Shown here in pieces: positions 16,975 through 24,874 of a stretch of DNA of 44,964 bases. Location: assembly GCF_001707825.1 (NCBI RefSeq), contig NZ_LYBM01000041.1, positions 1 through 44,964 on the forward strand, written 5' to 3'. Below the pieces are notes generated by a model. That model did not search any database. It was not told where the DNA came from and saw only the letters and a list, made by a program, of their open reading frames with translations. The translations under genes and the position numbers were made by a program. This stretch comes from Veronia pacifica (GTDB lineage: Bacteria; Pseudomonadota; Gammaproteobacteria; Enterobacterales; Vibrionaceae). The stretch's first letter is position 1. Each line of letters begins with the position of its first letter.

Positions 16975-17160
16975 AATTAATACCTTCCCTCTGTTTATAT
17001 TTAACGCAAAAAAATGTAATTTTAATGGCCGTTAGTGAATGATTTTATTATTTAAAAATCAACCTTAATTTTTAATGCAGCGGTCACATAATTTATTTTA
17101 AAATTGATTTAGCCTACTCGCGATTTTCAACAGAGCCAATTTTTTAAAAGGAGTAAATAT
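16975..17160. promoter_or_regulatory. divergent promoter region between M20 and ATP-grasp genes
   Basis: 186 AT-rich bases separate the two oppositely directed start codons and must contain both promoters. No single pair of promoter hexamers stands out clearly among the many AT runs. AAAGGAG (about 17147-17153) is the ribosome site of the ATP-grasp gene. Confidence 0.55.
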
Positions 17161-18096
17161 ATGTCTTTGGGCACAGTTGGATTGTGGCTATACCGAAATG
17201 GAGGTGGAGAAAGAATACAACGTCAAATCGTCGAAATGCTAAAAGAGCGTAACATTGCATGTGTAACAGGTCTGGACCTTAAACATGCACAGGTGAAAAA
17301 TGGAAAAATTATTTGTAACGATACCGCTATGGATGATTTAGATGCATTTCTGAGCTATAACGCGGGTGAACAAACTCCTTACCAACGTTATCTCTATCAG
17401 ATGGTCAGCCAGGTAACGCCAACAATTAACAATTTTGATTCTTTTGCTATCGCCGAAGATAAGTTTCAAACCTCACATTTATTGACGCTTCACGGCGTGA
17501 GAACGCCTGATTACCGCTTATGTGGGCGTGATGACGAGGATGGTTTGAAGCAGGCTCTGAATGATTTCGGCGGTAGAATGATCTACAAGCCAATCGATGG
17601 CTGGGGTGGCTCAGGTATTGTGAAAATCGAAGGCCATGAATCACTCAAAACGGTTCTTCCTTTCATCTCTCAAACCGACCTTCGCTACTTCTATCTGGAA
17701 AAGTTTGTGAATTACGACAACACCGATTTTCGTGTTGATATTGTCGATGGCAAATTTGTCGGATGCTATGGACGCAAAGCGCCGAGAGGCGAGTGGAAGA
17801 CCAACATCACGAGCGGCGGTTCCGTTTTTGTCCGCGAACCGGATCAGGAAGTAATTGAACTTGCAGTAAAAGCAGCCAAGATTCTGGGTCTTGAAGTTGC
17901 TGGTGTCGATATTATCTACGACCGTGAACGAGAAGAGTATGTGGTGCTGGAAGTGAATACTATTCCTGCCTTCGCCACACCAGAACAAGAAAAACTCGGT
18001 ATTAACTTTAACTCATACAAAATCGACGCACTGGTCGACCTCCTAGAGAGAACAGTGCATTACAAAGCGCGCGAACAAACGATCAAGGTAGCGTAA
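17161..18096 (+). CDS. RimK-like ATP-grasp amide ligase, first of a pair
   Basis: A 311-residue ATP-grasp enzyme. The family couples ATP hydrolysis to joining a carboxylate to an amine, usually amino acid to amino acid. The nucleotide-binding Lys143 and the glycine loop DGWGGSG (146-152), Glu180 (YLEKF), Arg191, the segment RKAPRGEWKTN with Asn215, and the metal ligands Asp250, Glu264 and Asn266 (LEVNTIPAF) are all present, so it should be active. An N-terminal preATP-grasp region covers 1-95. The next ligase starts five bases after its stop, implying translational coupling. An M20 peptidase is divergent and an M14 peptidase lies downstream. Substrate unknown. Confidence 0.88.
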   Translation: MSLGTVGLWLYRNGGGERIQRQIVEMLKERNIACVTGLDLKHAQVKNGKIICNDTAMDDLDAFLSYNAGEQTPYQRYLYQMVSQVTPTINNFDSFAIAEDKFQTSHLLTLHGVRTPDYRLCGRDDEDGLKQALNDFGGRMIYKPIDGWGGSGIVKIEGHESLKTVLPFISQTDLRYFYLEKFVNYDNTDFRVDIVDGKFVGCYGRKAPRGEWKTNITSGGSVFVREPDQEVIELAVKAAKILGLEVAGVDIIYDREREEYVVLEVNTIPAFATPEQEKLGINFNSYKIDALVDLLERTVHYKAREQTIKVA

Positions 18097-18101
18097 TAAC
18101 A

Positions 18102-19487
18102 ATGAATAACAACAAGAAACTGCCCAAAATTGGCCTGCTGTATCTGGACTATGTACTCCGCTTTTTTGATAAATCGAATTTCAAAGGCTGGCCGGACAAG
18201 ATCGAAACCGTTACCTATCACTGGGGTAACGACAAAGACAGATTCGTTGCTGAAGTTAAGAAAAAGAAAATCGACATACTGATTGGGAACATCCCGGCCA
18301 CAGCGTATGAAACGTTCCGCGATATTGCACGTGAGCTACCGAACGTAAGATTTTTGCCATCGCTGGATAGCCAGTTCTCGAACAAATCAAAAGAGAACGT
18401 TACCCATTTTTGTCATAAATACGATCTACCTGTGCCTAAAACAGAGATCTTCTATATTCCTGAGCAGGCAGAACAATATCTGGTCAATACTCAGTATCCA
18501 AAGATCATTAAACGATCTTATGGTCCATCAAACTATGGCGGCTATTTTGTTCATAAAGTAGATAGCTATAAAGAGGCCAAAACCCTACTGGCTGAAAAAA
18601 AATACTATCCCGTCTATGTACAGGATTTTGTGCCAATGGAAGCCGATATTCGCGTCATGTTGGTCGGTCATAAACCTGTATGTGCTTTCTGGCGTCGTCC
18701 ACCAAAAGGTGAATGGCTGACAAATACCAGTCAGGGCGGCAGTATGGACTATCAGGATATACCAAAAGACGTCCTTGATCTTGCTGTGAAAGCCTCAAAA
18801 GCGGCAAACGCAGAATACTGGGCCTGTGATATTGCACTTGGTAAAGATGGCAAGCTTCGCATATTGGAATGTGCAACCGCTTTTGCTGCCTTCCCATATA
18901 TCCGAGACTGGATCGGACAGTATCTAATGTGGCTGCTGTCTGATGGCAAATTCAGAAAACCTAATATCCCAATGTATAACTGGGAAGAGCTGGGCAAAAT
19001 TGACTCCAGCCTACTGCGCACCATGCGCCATATCACTTTCTCCAGCTATACACCAAGCAGGGACAGTGATGAGTTGTTTACTCAGCTTGACGAGATGGGC
19101 TTCCCTATAATCGATACTCAGTATCGTCCTGAAGAGGAATGGCCAAGTGAAGTCTGGAACCGTCAGGATAACTTCAAACTAAAAGCAATCAACATTCAAG
19201 CCAAGGCACTCCAGCCAGTACCTGGTGCAGATGAACAAGGAGAAGTCGCTGAACTAGGCAGTTACTCACCTGCTGAGTTCGATGACGAAAAGCTTCGAGA
19301 GTTTCTATCGAGCATCAAAGGCATTGGTGGAAAAATGGTCGATGACATCATCGAACACTTTGGTGCTGAAGGGTTTGTTGAAGCTATAAACACCCAGCCT
19401 GAAACACTCTGCGCAGTCAAAAACCTCAAACAGAAAAAACTGGCACTGATTGTAGAAAGCTGGCAGCAGCAACAGCAACCAGCCTAA
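18102..19487 (+). CDS. second ATP-grasp ligase with C-terminal helix-hairpin-helix segment
   Basis: A 461-residue paralogue of the preceding gene. The ATP-grasp core has Lys137, the loop YGPSNYGG, Arg184, the shared segment RRPPKGEWLTNTSQGGSM (Asn208), Asp243 and Glu256. The expected Asn two residues after that Glu is Ala258 (LECATAF against LEVNTIP in the neighbour), and the usual Glu of the E-F-V motif reads Gln174-Asp175. Residues 285-395 are a family-specific extension. Residues 400-455 resemble the tandem helix-hairpin-helix of RecD2: LSSIKGIGGKMVDDIIEHFG, then PETLCAVKNLKQKKLALIVESW with the second hairpin degenerate. It could be an active ligase with altered metal binding or a partner of the first. 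Ends in a Gln-rich tail; a strong terminator follows. Confidence 0.85.
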   Translation: MNNNKKLPKIGLLYLDYVLRFFDKSNFKGWPDKIETVTYHWGNDKDRFVAEVKKKKIDILIGNIPATAYETFRDIARELPNVRFLPSLDSQFSNKSKENVTHFCHKYDLPVPKTEIFYIPEQAEQYLVNTQYPKIIKRSYGPSNYGGYFVHKVDSYKEAKTLLAEKKYYPVYVQDFVPMEADIRVMLVGHKPVCAFWRRPPKGEWLTNTSQGGSMDYQDIPKDVLDLAVKASKAANAEYWACDIALGKDGKLRILECATAFAAFPYIRDWIGQYLMWLLSDGKFRKPNIPMYNWEELGKIDSSLLRTMRHITFSSYTPSRDSDELFTQLDEMGFPIIDTQYRPEEEWPSEVWNRQDNFKLKAINIQAKALQPVPGADEQGEVAELGSYSPAEFDDEKLREFLSSIKGIGGKMVDDIIEHFGAEGFVEAINTQPETLCAVKNLKQKKLALIVESWQQQQQPA

Positions 19488-19515
19488 ACACCGTCAACAC
19501 TCACTTTTACTATCA

Positions 19516-19545
19516 AACACCGGAATCTCATTCCGGTGTTTTTTT
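19516..19545 (+). terminator. strong intrinsic terminator between ATP-grasp and M14 genes
   Basis: AACACCGGAAT (19516-19526) and ATTCCGGTGTT (19530-19540) form an 11-pair stem with a three-base loop, followed by TTTTT. It ends only about a dozen bases before the ATG of the M14 gene, leaving no room for a promoter between them. Confidence 0.93.
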
Positions 19546-19557
19546 AAGAGAGGCCCC

Positions 19558-22158
19558 ATGAAAGTTCAATACGCTTCTTACCAGGAAACCATAGATTTTC
19601 TAAAACAAACCATGAGAGAGCACCCTCACCTCTTTCGTTTACAGAGCATTGGTGAAACATGGGAAGGCAGACACATCATGCTCATGACCATCTCCAACGA
19701 GGTGGCCTATGCAGATGATAAACCCGCCATGCTGTACACAGGATCCATTCATGCCCGTGAGTGGATTGGCAATGAATTGGCGATTAAGTTTGTACAGTAC
19801 GTCGTTGATAATTACAGATTTAATCCAAAACTTCGCGAGGCGTTGAGTCGAAACACTGTCTACATGGTGCCTTGCCTAAATCCCGATGGTTTTGAATTTT
19901 CACGAAATCACTTCTCTTTTTGGCGAAAAAATCGGCGTAACAATGGCGATGGAACATTTGGTGTCGACCTCAACCGAAACTTTGATGCCAAGTTCATGCG
20001 AAATCAAAATACGGCATCGAATACCTACGGTGGACCACACGCGTTTTCTGAACCAGAGACCTGTGCCATTCGTGATTTCGTTGAAGGACACTCGAACATC
20101 CGCATCGCATTGGACTATCACAGTCAGGGCAATGTATTTTTCCCCGCACACAAATTTAATCACGAAGCAGAAATTGACGGCACCGATCTCAATGTGCTCT
20201 GTGCCAATATGAACCACGAAATTCAGAAGGTCACTGGTCGACAATACGGGATACACAGAGGCAAGCCACCAGCCAATTTAATACATGGTAGTGGCCGCGA
20301 ATACTATTATGGCAAAGGCATACTCTCTACCGTCGTCGAGGTAGGAACCCGTAATATTCCTGACTACCTGAAAAATATGGCAGAGAGTATAGATGAAAAT
20401 ATACCCGCTCTGATCCATGCACTCAGTGAAGCCATTAACTACTCACCCGCTGCCCCTGTCAGGGTTCAAAATTTCACTATCCAGCACGTCGAAAGCGATA
20501 GCGTAACCCTTGAGTGGGAATACCCCGAGCGCGACGATATCTACTTCGAGATATATCGGAGTGATACCAATAAAAGTATGTGCGGTGAAGAAAATATGGT
20601 CACTGTGACCAAATCTCTCTCGTTCAGAGATACACAATTGAAAAGTGGCCGTTTCTATTTCTACAATATCCGGGCTGTCGATAAAGTTACCCGCGTTAAA
20701 TCGCCATTCAGCCCAGAACTCCGCCTAAAAACCAGACTTGCGGATAATGAGTGCGCCTTAACTGTTTTTCCCGCCAAAGAACAGGTGGGCTATGTTGGGC
20801 AAAATGGTGGTGCGAAAAACAAAGAGCATTTCGGCTATAACTCTATGTTTGCTGGCGTGGACGTTAAGCGCGGCATCAGCTACGGCGTTATCGGTTTTGA
20901 TGTGAGCAGCATACCTGAAGGCTCAACCATTCTTAACGCCTGCTTTTCCCTTTACCCGATGAACCGTGTGAACACCAAGATAGAGAAATATGGCGAATGG
21001 TCTGTCTCACTGCTTGATCCCACGACACTCTCGGATATTCAGGACTATCAAGAGATCGCCAATGCTACCCCACTTCACACCCTTGGAGTAACGATTAAAT
21101 CAGATCGAATGACACAAGGGATTTGGCTGAAATGGAACTTCAATGGTGTTGAACGTGAGTTGCTTGAAAAGCTACTTACCATTGGCAACGTGCTGCTCCG
21201 TCTTCAAGGGCCAAGCCAATTACCATTGGGCAACGACTCTCAGGTTATGCAATTTGATATCGGCTATGGGCCATTTGGCAGCGGTCTTCATTATCGCCCT
21301 AACCTTGAGCTTCTTTATCAGTTACCCAAAACCCGACTGGCTCTTGCACCTGCTCAGGTAAACACCATCTGCAGTCAGGAAGTCACTGAGAACAAATTGG
21401 CATCTGGCTTTGATGCTGAGGGGAAAATTATTTACGGTCAGATGGAATTCTCCCCAGAGGGTTTACCAGATCCGGCAAAAACTGTCTTTACGCAAGCCTA
21501 CCTCAAGCTCTGCAACAAAGGGGCACTGGCGACAGGCAAAGATATTCGCTTTACCGTCGAACTGGTAGAACTGAAAGATGTCGATTATCAAAGTGTTCGT
21601 AAACGAACCAAGATCGAGTACATCGGTTATGAGGTCAGTAACAACCAACTGAAAGATCAAAGTACTCACTACTTTATCTTTGATAGTTATAGCCTCAGTG
21701 AATTAGGCCGACTTCATGCAGAAAATAAACCTTTCTACTTTCTGATAAGAGCCACTGCGGAGTCTCAGGCCAGCAATGTGCAAGTACAATGGCGTGTTGA
21801 TGAAGAACAGGGAGCTAATTCTGAACTGATCATTCATTGTATAAATCGTCGTAACCACCCTGTTGCACCGGTTACTGATTTGACTTATGGCATAGAGAAC
21901 AATCAACTGAAATTGACATGGACAAATCCTGAAGACGAGGATTTTGTCGGTTGTTATGTTGTGAGAAACCGTTTCCATCCGCCACGCTCACCCCATGATG
22001 GGGTAAAGCTCTATGGCGGTAAAGACGCGTATACGCTGGATAACTTTAGCAATCATGATATCGGTAAATACTATGCCGTCTTTACCTATGATAACGTTCC
22101 AAATTACTCTGAACCTGTATTTGTTCACCATCAAGGTCAGGATAAGCGATCAGAGTAA
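19558..22158 (+). CDS. multidomain M14 zinc carboxypeptidase
   Basis: An 866-residue protein. The M14 peptidase domain (about 1-290) has the zinc ligands His65 and Glu68 (HAREW) and His188 (DYHSQG), substrate-binding Asn139-Arg140 (VDLNRNF), Tyr249-Tyr251, and the catalytic Glu261 (VVEVGTRN). Then come a fibronectin III-like domain (about 297-388), two DNRLRE-like beta domains (about 395-590 and 595-765) and a second fibronectin-like domain (about 770-860). M14 enzymes remove C-terminal amino acids. There is no signal peptide or propeptide: the enzyme domain starts at residue 1. AGAGAGG precedes the ATG. It follows the ATP-grasp pair, separated by a terminator. It may trim the product of the ligases, which is inference. 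Confidence 0.9.
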   Translation: MKVQYASYQETIDFLKQTMREHPHLFRLQSIGETWEGRHIMLMTISNEVAYADDKPAMLYTGSIHAREWIGNELAIKFVQYVVDNYRFNPKLREALSRNTVYMVPCLNPDGFEFSRNHFSFWRKNRRNNGDGTFGVDLNRNFDAKFMRNQNTASNTYGGPHAFSEPETCAIRDFVEGHSNIRIALDYHSQGNVFFPAHKFNHEAEIDGTDLNVLCANMNHEIQKVTGRQYGIHRGKPPANLIHGSGREYYYGKGILSTVVEVGTRNIPDYLKNMAESIDENIPALIHALSEAINYSPAAPVRVQNFTIQHVESDSVTLEWEYPERDDIYFEIYRSDTNKSMCGEENMVTVTKSLSFRDTQLKSGRFYFYNIRAVDKVTRVKSPFSPELRLKTRLADNECALTVFPAKEQVGYVGQNGGAKNKEHFGYNSMFAGVDVKRGISYGVIGFDVSSIPEGSTILNACFSLYPMNRVNTKIEKYGEWSVSLLDPTTLSDIQDYQEIANATPLHTLGVTIKSDRMTQGIWLKWNFNGVERELLEKLLTIGNVLLRLQGPSQLPLGNDSQVMQFDIGYGPFGSGLHYRPNLELLYQLPKTRLALAPAQVNTICSQEVTENKLASGFDAEGKIIYGQMEFSPEGLPDPAKTVFTQAYLKLCNKGALATGKDIRFTVELVELKDVDYQSVRKRTKIEYIGYEVSNNQLKDQSTHYFIFDSYSLSELGRLHAENKPFYFLIRATAESQASNVQVQWRVDEEQGANSELIIHCINRRNHPVAPVTDLTYGIENNQLKLTWTNPEDEDFVGCYVVRNRFHPPRSPHDGVKLYGGKDAYTLDNFSNHDIGKYYAVFTYDNVPNYSEPVFVHHQGQDKRSE

Positions 22159-22204
22159 CTGATTTTTTATGCTTATATAAGCATATTCATAACCTGAACA
22201 CTTT

Positions 22205-22231
22205 AAGGCCTACTCAGAGTAGGCCTTTTTA
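22205..22231 (+). terminator. intrinsic terminator of the M14 gene
   Basis: AAGGCCTACT (22205-22214) and AGTAGGCCTT (22218-22227) form a ten-pair stem with a three-base loop, followed by TTT. It lies about 47 bases after the stop codon. Confidence 0.9.
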
Positions 22232-22402
22232 TACGTAGTGATAAAAACGTATAAATTTCTCCTACACTTGGACACTCCTATGGTATTCTCATCTCAATAA
22301 GAAGACGAAAAAAGAAAAAAAGAGTTAAAAGTACTTTAAACCCCTCCTCCTTTTGAGTATAAAAACACCGTTCGATATTCATTTATTAAGCAAGAGGAAA
22401 CT

Positions 22403-22597
22403 ATGAACTCCCATCCCAACCTTATCGTCAAAAGAAAAGAAATTGAGAACATACAAAGTAGACTCAGGGATGCGATCAAAGACGGTAAGTATGCCGTGGC
22501 GGCAACAATCTTGCTGGCATTGAATGATGCACAGGCAGAGTTCGAATCTCTCTTCCAAGAGTTGGTCATTAATTCTGGATTAAACAACCTTGTCTGA
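22403..22597 (+). CDS. small helical protein of unknown function
   Basis: A 64-residue protein, not recognised. It is predicted to be almost entirely helical, with an amphipathic, charged first half (NLIVKRKEIENIQSRLRDAI) and a second helix ILLALNDAQAEFESLFQEL. No signal peptide, membrane helix or cysteine. AGAGGAAAC just upstream of the ATG is a convincing ribosome site, and the AT-rich segment upstream could hold a promoter. It follows the M14 gene after a terminator, so it is transcribed separately. It might be a small regulatory or adaptor protein; a role as ligase substrate is speculation. Confidence 0.6.
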   Translation: MNSHPNLIVKRKEIENIQSRLRDAIKDGKYAVAATILLALNDAQAEFESLFQELVINSGLNNLV

Positions 22598-22630
22598 TGT
22601 AACAGCACTTAACCCCTTTAAGCAAAAGTG

Positions 22631-22741
22631 ATCATGACAAAGGCATAGACGCTGCTCTCATCAGTGAATGGTAAAAAGTATCTGAGTTGTCGCTCACATC
22701 ACTAATACACTGAGATCGGAGCACTACAAATTTGTCATGAT
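22631..22741. repeat. long imperfect inverted-repeat element
   Basis: ATCATGACAAA (22631-22641) and TTTGTCATGAT (22731-22741) are perfect 11-base inverted repeats at the ends of a 111-base segment. Inside them GCTCTCATCAGTG (about 22652-22664) is partly complementary to CACTGAGATCGGAGC (about 22708-22722), so the two halves could fold into one long imperfect hairpin. It lies just past the 3' end of the LysE-type gene. It could be a miniature inverted-repeat element or a structured RNA; no target duplication was confirmed. Confidence 0.55.
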
Positions 22742-22794
22742 TGCTATTAGCATGGCGGCTAGTAACACGATTGCGCTTAAATAAAAGAGATACC

Positions 22795-23415
22795 CTACTG
22801 TCTGATGGCGATACTGTGAAAAATATCCTGCAATACGGGTACAACAGACAGCGCGAGTAACAACGCCATAAAGTAGTTAAACCCTATGCGGTATTTTGAA
22901 GTGCTAAGCACTTTTCTGATTAACGATCCAAACAACAACCAAATGCCAACGCCGGGAAATGAAACAAATAGGAACGTCACACAAATGATAAAGTGCTGAC
23001 TGTAAAAATCACCACCCGTCGACGTAAAAGCAGCAATAGCGCCTGTTGCGACGACCCAGGCCTTGGCGTTTACCCACTGAAACAATGCACCCTTCATGAA
23101 AGTCAGTGGCCTACTCTCTCCCGCAGAGTCTGAAATATCTCCCGAACGAGCAATGAGCCAGGCAAGGTAAAGTAAGTAAATCGTCCCCACACACTTAATC
23201 CAGAAGTGTAAGTCAGGAAATCGATCAAACAGCTGACCAAACCCAAGCCCGACAACTAAAAGCATGACAAAAAAACCGACACAAATACCCGTCAACAGTG
23301 GCAGGCTTTTCTTGACGCCAAAATTGAGGCCTGACGTCATCACCATCAAATTGTTGGGTCCAGGCGTCGCAGATGATGTCACTGCGAATAACACGACCGC
23401 CACAAGGTATTCCAT
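22795..23415 (-). CDS. LysE/RhtB-family amino-acid exporter
   Basis: A 206-residue inner-membrane protein with about six transmembrane helices. The N-terminal motif SSATPGPNNLMVMTSGLNFG is the hallmark of LysE/RhtB transporters, and QWVNAKAWVVATGAI is the second conserved region. Members export amino acids such as lysine, homoserine or threonine using the proton gradient; which one cannot be read from the sequence. AGGAGG five bases before the ATG is a strong ribosome site. It stands alone. Confidence 0.92.
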   Translation of the reverse strand: MEYLVAVVLFAVTSSATPGPNNLMVMTSGLNFGVKKSLPLLTGICVGFFVMLLVVGLGFGQLFDRFPDLHFWIKCVGTIYLLYLAWLIARSGDISDSAGESRPLTFMKGALFQWVNAKAWVVATGAIAAFTSTGGDFYSQHFIICVTFLFVSFPGVGIWLLFGSLIRKVLSTSKYRIGFNYFMALLLALSVVPVLQDIFHSIAIRQ

Positions 23416-24032
23416 TTATGCCTCCTGCATTTACAGTCCTTTTCATCAAACTTTATTGGGTTATCTGTCTAAATATCAACCAATAGATATAAGGTTTTTT
23501 AGTCAAAAGTGTAATCTTTGCGTTTCCCATCGCAAACACAAGTCGTGAGGCAAGTAAAATTTACTGATGCAGGTTATGCCGAAATTATCGTCGGCAAATA
23601 GTTGGAGTTTGATCTAATACAGAAGACGTTCGATCTAAACAAGATGGCAATCATTTGCTCACAGAACCAAGTATTTGGTGATTGGGCGAGAGGGCTGAGC
23701 ACGACTATCCCATCGATCTGGAAAACGGTAGGCAACTAAATACGCTCCCTAACCACACAAAACAGAGATAACGAAACATGTTAACTCTGGGCAGAAGACC
23801 TCTCAATATCTTTAGAACACCGCATATTCTTTCTCGTGGAAAAGTATCGGCCGATAAAGCCAATTTGATTTTTGAGAGCGCATACAGAACAGCTCATCAC
23901 ACTAACTACGGACGTTCGAGATTTGGGTCGAAAAGGCTAGACGTATATCAGAATATCTCTCTTTAGGCTGAGAAACTTTAACTACTATGATCGACCAACG
24001 ATCAAAGGTGAAGTTAAGCCAAGGAGATAGAA
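23416..24032. other. about 617-base intergenic stretch with possible decayed coding sequence
   Basis: It holds the LysE promoter on the left and the protease promoter on the right. At about 23540-23740 one plus frame, broken by a TAG, reads DLIQKTFDLNKMAIICSQNQ and then VFGDWARGL, faintly reminiscent of the C-terminal part of an IS21-type IstB protein. A 62-codon frame at 23778-23966 has no recognisable product. I see no intact gene. Confidence 0.4.
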
Positions 24033-24839
24033 GTGTTGTTCAAGTCTTTTCTCAAAAGCATATTCCTACTCATCACATGCACCTTAATACCCAAGCTTCA
24101 TGCTATTGAGGGAGATCTTAACTATCCAAGTTGCGAATTCAAAAAAATACTAGAAACGGAGGTCCACCTATATATATCTAAGTCAGTACTTAAAGATCTC
24201 TCAAGAGACGATGTAAAAACTGAAATATATACATGGCAAGAGAATGCAAATACAGTGCTTCAGAATTCCTGCATACCAATGCGGAGAAAAGTGACTGTTA
24301 TAAGCTATGTGAAGCCCATCGACAGCTCATGGTTTACCGAAAGCCAAGTGGATAATACTGTTCTACTTATAGAAATGGAAAATAATATTGAATATCAAGA
24401 TATAGACGCAGCCGGGGTTCCTATCTTCAACGGAATTATATTCGGACGATTCGAAAATGGCTTTAAGTCGGAGTTTTGTGGTTTTGCATCGGCAAGCTCG
24501 AATCACTTCGTTGCTAGGCTTAAATGCGATGACGATGTAATGGAACACGAAATTGGGCATTTAAGCGGAGCAAATCACGACCACAAAACACTGATAGAAA
24601 TAAACCAATTCACATCTATTAACGCTTTTAAGGCGCAACGTGGACAACCGATAAAACCGTACTCATTCGGAAAAGTATGTGCTGGTAGAGGCACAATTAT
24701 GACCTATGAGCCAAATATAATCCACGCATACTCAAATCCTGATATAACATTTGACGGCCATAGATGCGGTAACCCTCATCATGCGGATAATGCAAGAGTA
24801 CTCAGAGAATTTGCCGAATTGTACTTAGCAAAAAATTAA
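24033..24839 (+). CDS. secreted reprolysin-like zinc metalloprotease
   Basis: A 268-residue protein with a signal peptide (about 1-24, ending LHA). The extended zinc motif HEIGHLSGANHD (His172, Glu173, His176, His182, Asp183) is the HExxHxxGxxHD signature of metzincins, and the Met-turn follows at Met223 (RGTIMTYE). Six cysteines in the mature part (34, 80, 149, 165, 216, 245) could form three disulfides. It resembles the catalytic domain of adamalysin-like (M12B) enzymes without accessory domains. It would act in the periplasm or outside the cell; the target is unknown. GTG start with AAGGAG six bases upstream. It is more AT-rich than its neighbours and sits beside pseudogenes, suggesting acquisition. 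Confidence 0.85.
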   Translation: MLFKSFLKSIFLLITCTLIPKLHAIEGDLNYPSCEFKKILETEVHLYISKSVLKDLSRDDVKTEIYTWQENANTVLQNSCIPMRRKVTVISYVKPIDSSWFTESQVDNTVLLIEMENNIEYQDIDAAGVPIFNGIIFGRFENGFKSEFCGFASASSNHFVARLKCDDDVMEHEIGHLSGANHDHKTLIEINQFTSINAFKAQRGQPIKPYSFGKVCAGRGTIMTYEPNIIHAYSNPDITFDGHRCGNPHHADNARVLREFAELYLAKN

Positions 24840-24874
24840 TCCAAACCTAAAAATAACAGCCATAAGGAATCGCA

